A DNA stretch of 64,000 nucleotides from Burkholderia diffusa (GTDB lineage: Bacteria > Pseudomonadota > Gammaproteobacteria > Burkholderiales > Burkholderiaceae). A program made the position numbers and the translations under genes. The stretch's first letter is position 1, and each line of letters begins with the position of its first letter. The notes beneath the pieces are model-generated. The model was not told the origin of the DNA. It saw nothing but the letters and a program-made list of their open reading frames with translations, and ran no database searches. The stretch lies in the NCBI RefSeq assembly GCF_902499115.1, contig NZ_CABVPN010000001.1:62001-126000 (forward strand), written 5' to 3'. Shown piece after piece: positions 62,483 through 64,000 of this stretch.

Positions 62483-62505
62483 ACGGCCGCCCGACAGGCG
62501 GCCGT
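62483..62505. terminator. Hairpin between convergent dgoD and CopD-family genes
   Basis: ACGGCCGCC pairs with GGCGGCCGT around CGACA in a perfect 9-bp stem; TTTG follows on the plus strand only. A plausible shared terminator. Confidence 0.65.
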
Positions 62506-62565
62506 TTGTGCATCTGACGCACGCGACGCGCGGGCATCCGGCCCGGCACCGCGCCGCCCCGGCCG

Positions 62566-63498
62566 TCAGCCGAGCGCCGCGAACCCCGGCACGCTGAACG
62601 ACAGCACGGCGGCCGCGACGAATACGCCGACCATCGTCAGCGCCTCGAGATGCAGGATGTTGCGGAACGTGTGCGCGTCTTCGGTCGACGCGGTACGGCG
62701 CAGGCGCGGCAGCGCGGAGAAGCGGTTCAACCCGCCGAGCACGAGCGCGAGCGCGACGAGCAGCAGCTTGAGCAACAGCACGCGCCCCCACGTGCTGCCG
62801 TCGAGCGGCGCGAGCGAGCCGCCGAGCCCGCGCAGCGCGTTGAGCACGCCCGTGCCGAGCACGAACACGACCGCGATCGCCGACGTGCGCGACAGTTGCT
62901 GGCCGATCCGGATCAGCGCGCCGCGCGCGACCGACGAGCCGAGCACCGGCAGCACCGCGAGCCCGCCCGCGAGCACGAGGCCGCCCCACACCGCGGTGGC
63001 GAGCAGGTGCAGCGTCTGCACCCCGACCGCCGCGGACAGCGGGCCGGTATCGGCCGCATGGCCGAGCGACGCCTTGCCGGCCGCGACCACGATCACCGCG
63101 AACCACAGCACCGCGTGCGCGACCGGGCCCTCGGGCTTCGCCAGCGCGACGATCGCGAGCACGACGGCGCCGGCGAACGCGACGCTCCACGCGAAGCCCG
63201 TGTGCGTCTGCGCGAGCATGACGGGAATCGCGGCGAACGCGCCGCCGAGCCCCGCGCCGCTCATCGACGCGGCTTCGTACACCAGCCAGCCGAGATCGGC
63301 GAGCACGAGCGCCAGCGCCGCCGCGACCAGCGAATGTTGCGCGCGCAGCCACGCGGGATGCGACGGCGCGACGACCGGCCGCGCGCCGTCCTTGCCGAGC
63401 CACGCCTTGAGCAGCGCCGAGCCGACGGCCATCGCGAAGGTCGCGTCCATCAATGCCGCCAACGCGACCTGCCCGATCCACAAGCTGTCGATCCTCAT
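62566..63498 (-). CDS. CopD-family copper resistance membrane protein
   Basis: A 310-residue protein with about eight helices. The conserved CopD domain (residues about 170-300) contains the His-rich TLHLLATAVWGGLVLAGG helix and RVLLLKLLLVALALVLGGLNRFSALP. CopD proteins act in copper uptake across the inner membrane, usually with a periplasmic CopC; no copC is adjacent. ATG 63498 (MRIDSLWIGQVAL) directly enters the first helix. It converges with dgoD. Confidence 0.87.
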   Translation of the reverse strand: MRIDSLWIGQVALAALMDATFAMAVGSALLKAWLGKDGARPVVAPSHPAWLRAQHSLVAAALALVLADLGWLVYEAASMSGAGLGGAFAAIPVMLAQTHTGFAWSVAFAGAVVLAIVALAKPEGPVAHAVLWFAVIVVAAGKASLGHAADTGPLSAAVGVQTLHLLATAVWGGLVLAGGLAVLPVLGSSVARGALIRIGQQLSRTSAIAVVFVLGTGVLNALRGLGGSLAPLDGSTWGRVLLLKLLLVALALVLGGLNRFSALPRLRRTASTEDAHTFRNILHLEALTMVGVFVAAAVLSFSVPGFAALG

Positions 63499-63874
63499 CG
63501 CGCGCGCCCTCCCGGGAACGGCCGGCCTGCGGTGCGGCGGCAAATGGAATGACAGCGGGAAGACGGCAACGGCATGGTAGGGAACGTCATCGATGAATCC
63601 GGAAACGGGAGAAATGACTGGGTCTGCGGCGAAGGCGGCGCCGCGCGACCCGCGAGTGTAGGTCTTCGATGGTCAAAGCGCACGCCGGTTCACACAACCC
63701 GCGCACAAAGCGCGTCAAATTGTCGCAAGTCGCAATCAGGCAGGAACCGATGTCCTTTTGCCAAATAGCCGTCATTACCCATCGATGATAGAATGCCGCG
63801 TCGCAGCAGCCCGGCTGTCCTGCCGTCCATGCGCCGAGCCGATCGTAGCCCGGACAGGTCCCCGACGAATAAAC
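63499..63874. other. Intergenic region between the CopD-family gene and the last gene
   Basis: About 375 bp between divergent genes. No gene is evident; it should carry both promoters. An AT-rich GATAGAAT at 63787-63794 could be a -10 box for the right-hand gene, but no well-spaced -35 is seen. Confidence 0.45.
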
Positions 63875-64000
63875 ATGGAGTCTCGTGTGTCTTCAAGACG
63901 CCTCTTCCGTCCGTTGCTTGCCGTTCTCCTGATCGGTGGCGCGGGCCTTACGAGCGCTGCCCAAGCGCAGACCAAGCCCACGGAGCAAGCGCACGCCCAG
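63875..64000 (+). CDS. Secreted protein, N-terminus only
   Basis: The first 42 codons of a gene that continues past the right edge. They encode a signal peptide: basic SRVSSRRLFRP, hydrophobic LLAVLLIGGAGLTSAAQA, then QTKPTEQAHAQ, with probable cleavage after AQA (residue 31). The mature protein is therefore periplasmic or exported. A c-type cytochrome or copper-binding protein would fit the CopD neighbour, but the visible part cannot show it. Confidence 0.75.
   Translation, partial: MESRVSSRRLFRPLLAVLLIGGAGLTSAAQAQTKPTEQAHAQ

Overview
The window is GC-rich (roughly two thirds G+C by eye) with gene content and order typical of chromosome 1 of a Burkholderia, probably of the B. cepacia complex. 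The pointers are purEKC beside Sua5, fba-pyk-pgk, azlCD-ilvE-waaF, sucCD, recAX with a response regulator/TctE-like kinase pair, and a PglL-type O-oligosaccharyltransferase beside a type IV pilin. This assignment rests on recognising protein families; no database search was possible.

Layout. 1-4.5 kb: the N-terminus of an OmpR-type regulator, dacB (PBP4), a sterol-desaturase-type membrane hydroxylase and an SGNH lipoprotein. 4.5-14.2 kb, mostly minus strand: sua5-purK-purE-purC, fba, pyk, pgk and azlCD. 14.4-21.4 kb: ilvE, a small zinc-finger protein, waaF, an NTF2-like protein, a YheT-type hydrolase, a BepA-type protease and moaC. 21.5-29 kb: an orphan type VI secretion (T6SS) cluster, made of a VgrG with a transthyretin-like tail, an overlapping candidate effector, two paralogous membrane-anchored BNR/Ycf48-like proteins (candidate immunity proteins) and a periplasmic protein of unknown function. 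29-42.5 kb: a lipoprotein, pglL, pilin, a TerC-family protein, sucDC, a DUF2889 protein, recX-recA with a perfect SOS box, a two-component system and a metabolite:H+ symporter with an unusual large loop.

42,690-51,966 is a 9.2-kb integrative island in a tRNA-Met(CAT) gene, bounded by identical 51-bp direct repeats. At the left end are a tyrosine integrase, an unknown protein, an AlpA-like small protein and a Rep-like winged-helix protein, followed by palindromes, an AT-rich stretch and iteron-like repeats that could form a replication origin. At the right end is an AT-richer cargo module: a PD-(D/E)XK-like nuclease of the sce7726 type converges on, and overlaps, a tightly coupled GNAT / ImmA-IrrE metallopeptidase / sce7725 (beta-family) operon. 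I read this as a candidate anti-phage or toxin-antitoxin-like system. It is the most promising undescribed system in the window.

52-64 kb is chromosomal again: a LysR regulator, an 11-copy heptamer repeat, a GlxA-type regulator facing a DJ-1/PfpI protein, a cupin, an orphan PAAR spike protein, a MAPEG protein, a large class A penicillin-binding protein, a DUF1272 protein, and a FadR-type regulator (probably starting at ATT) divergent from dgoD across a palindromic operator. It ends with a CopD-family protein and the start of a secreted protein.
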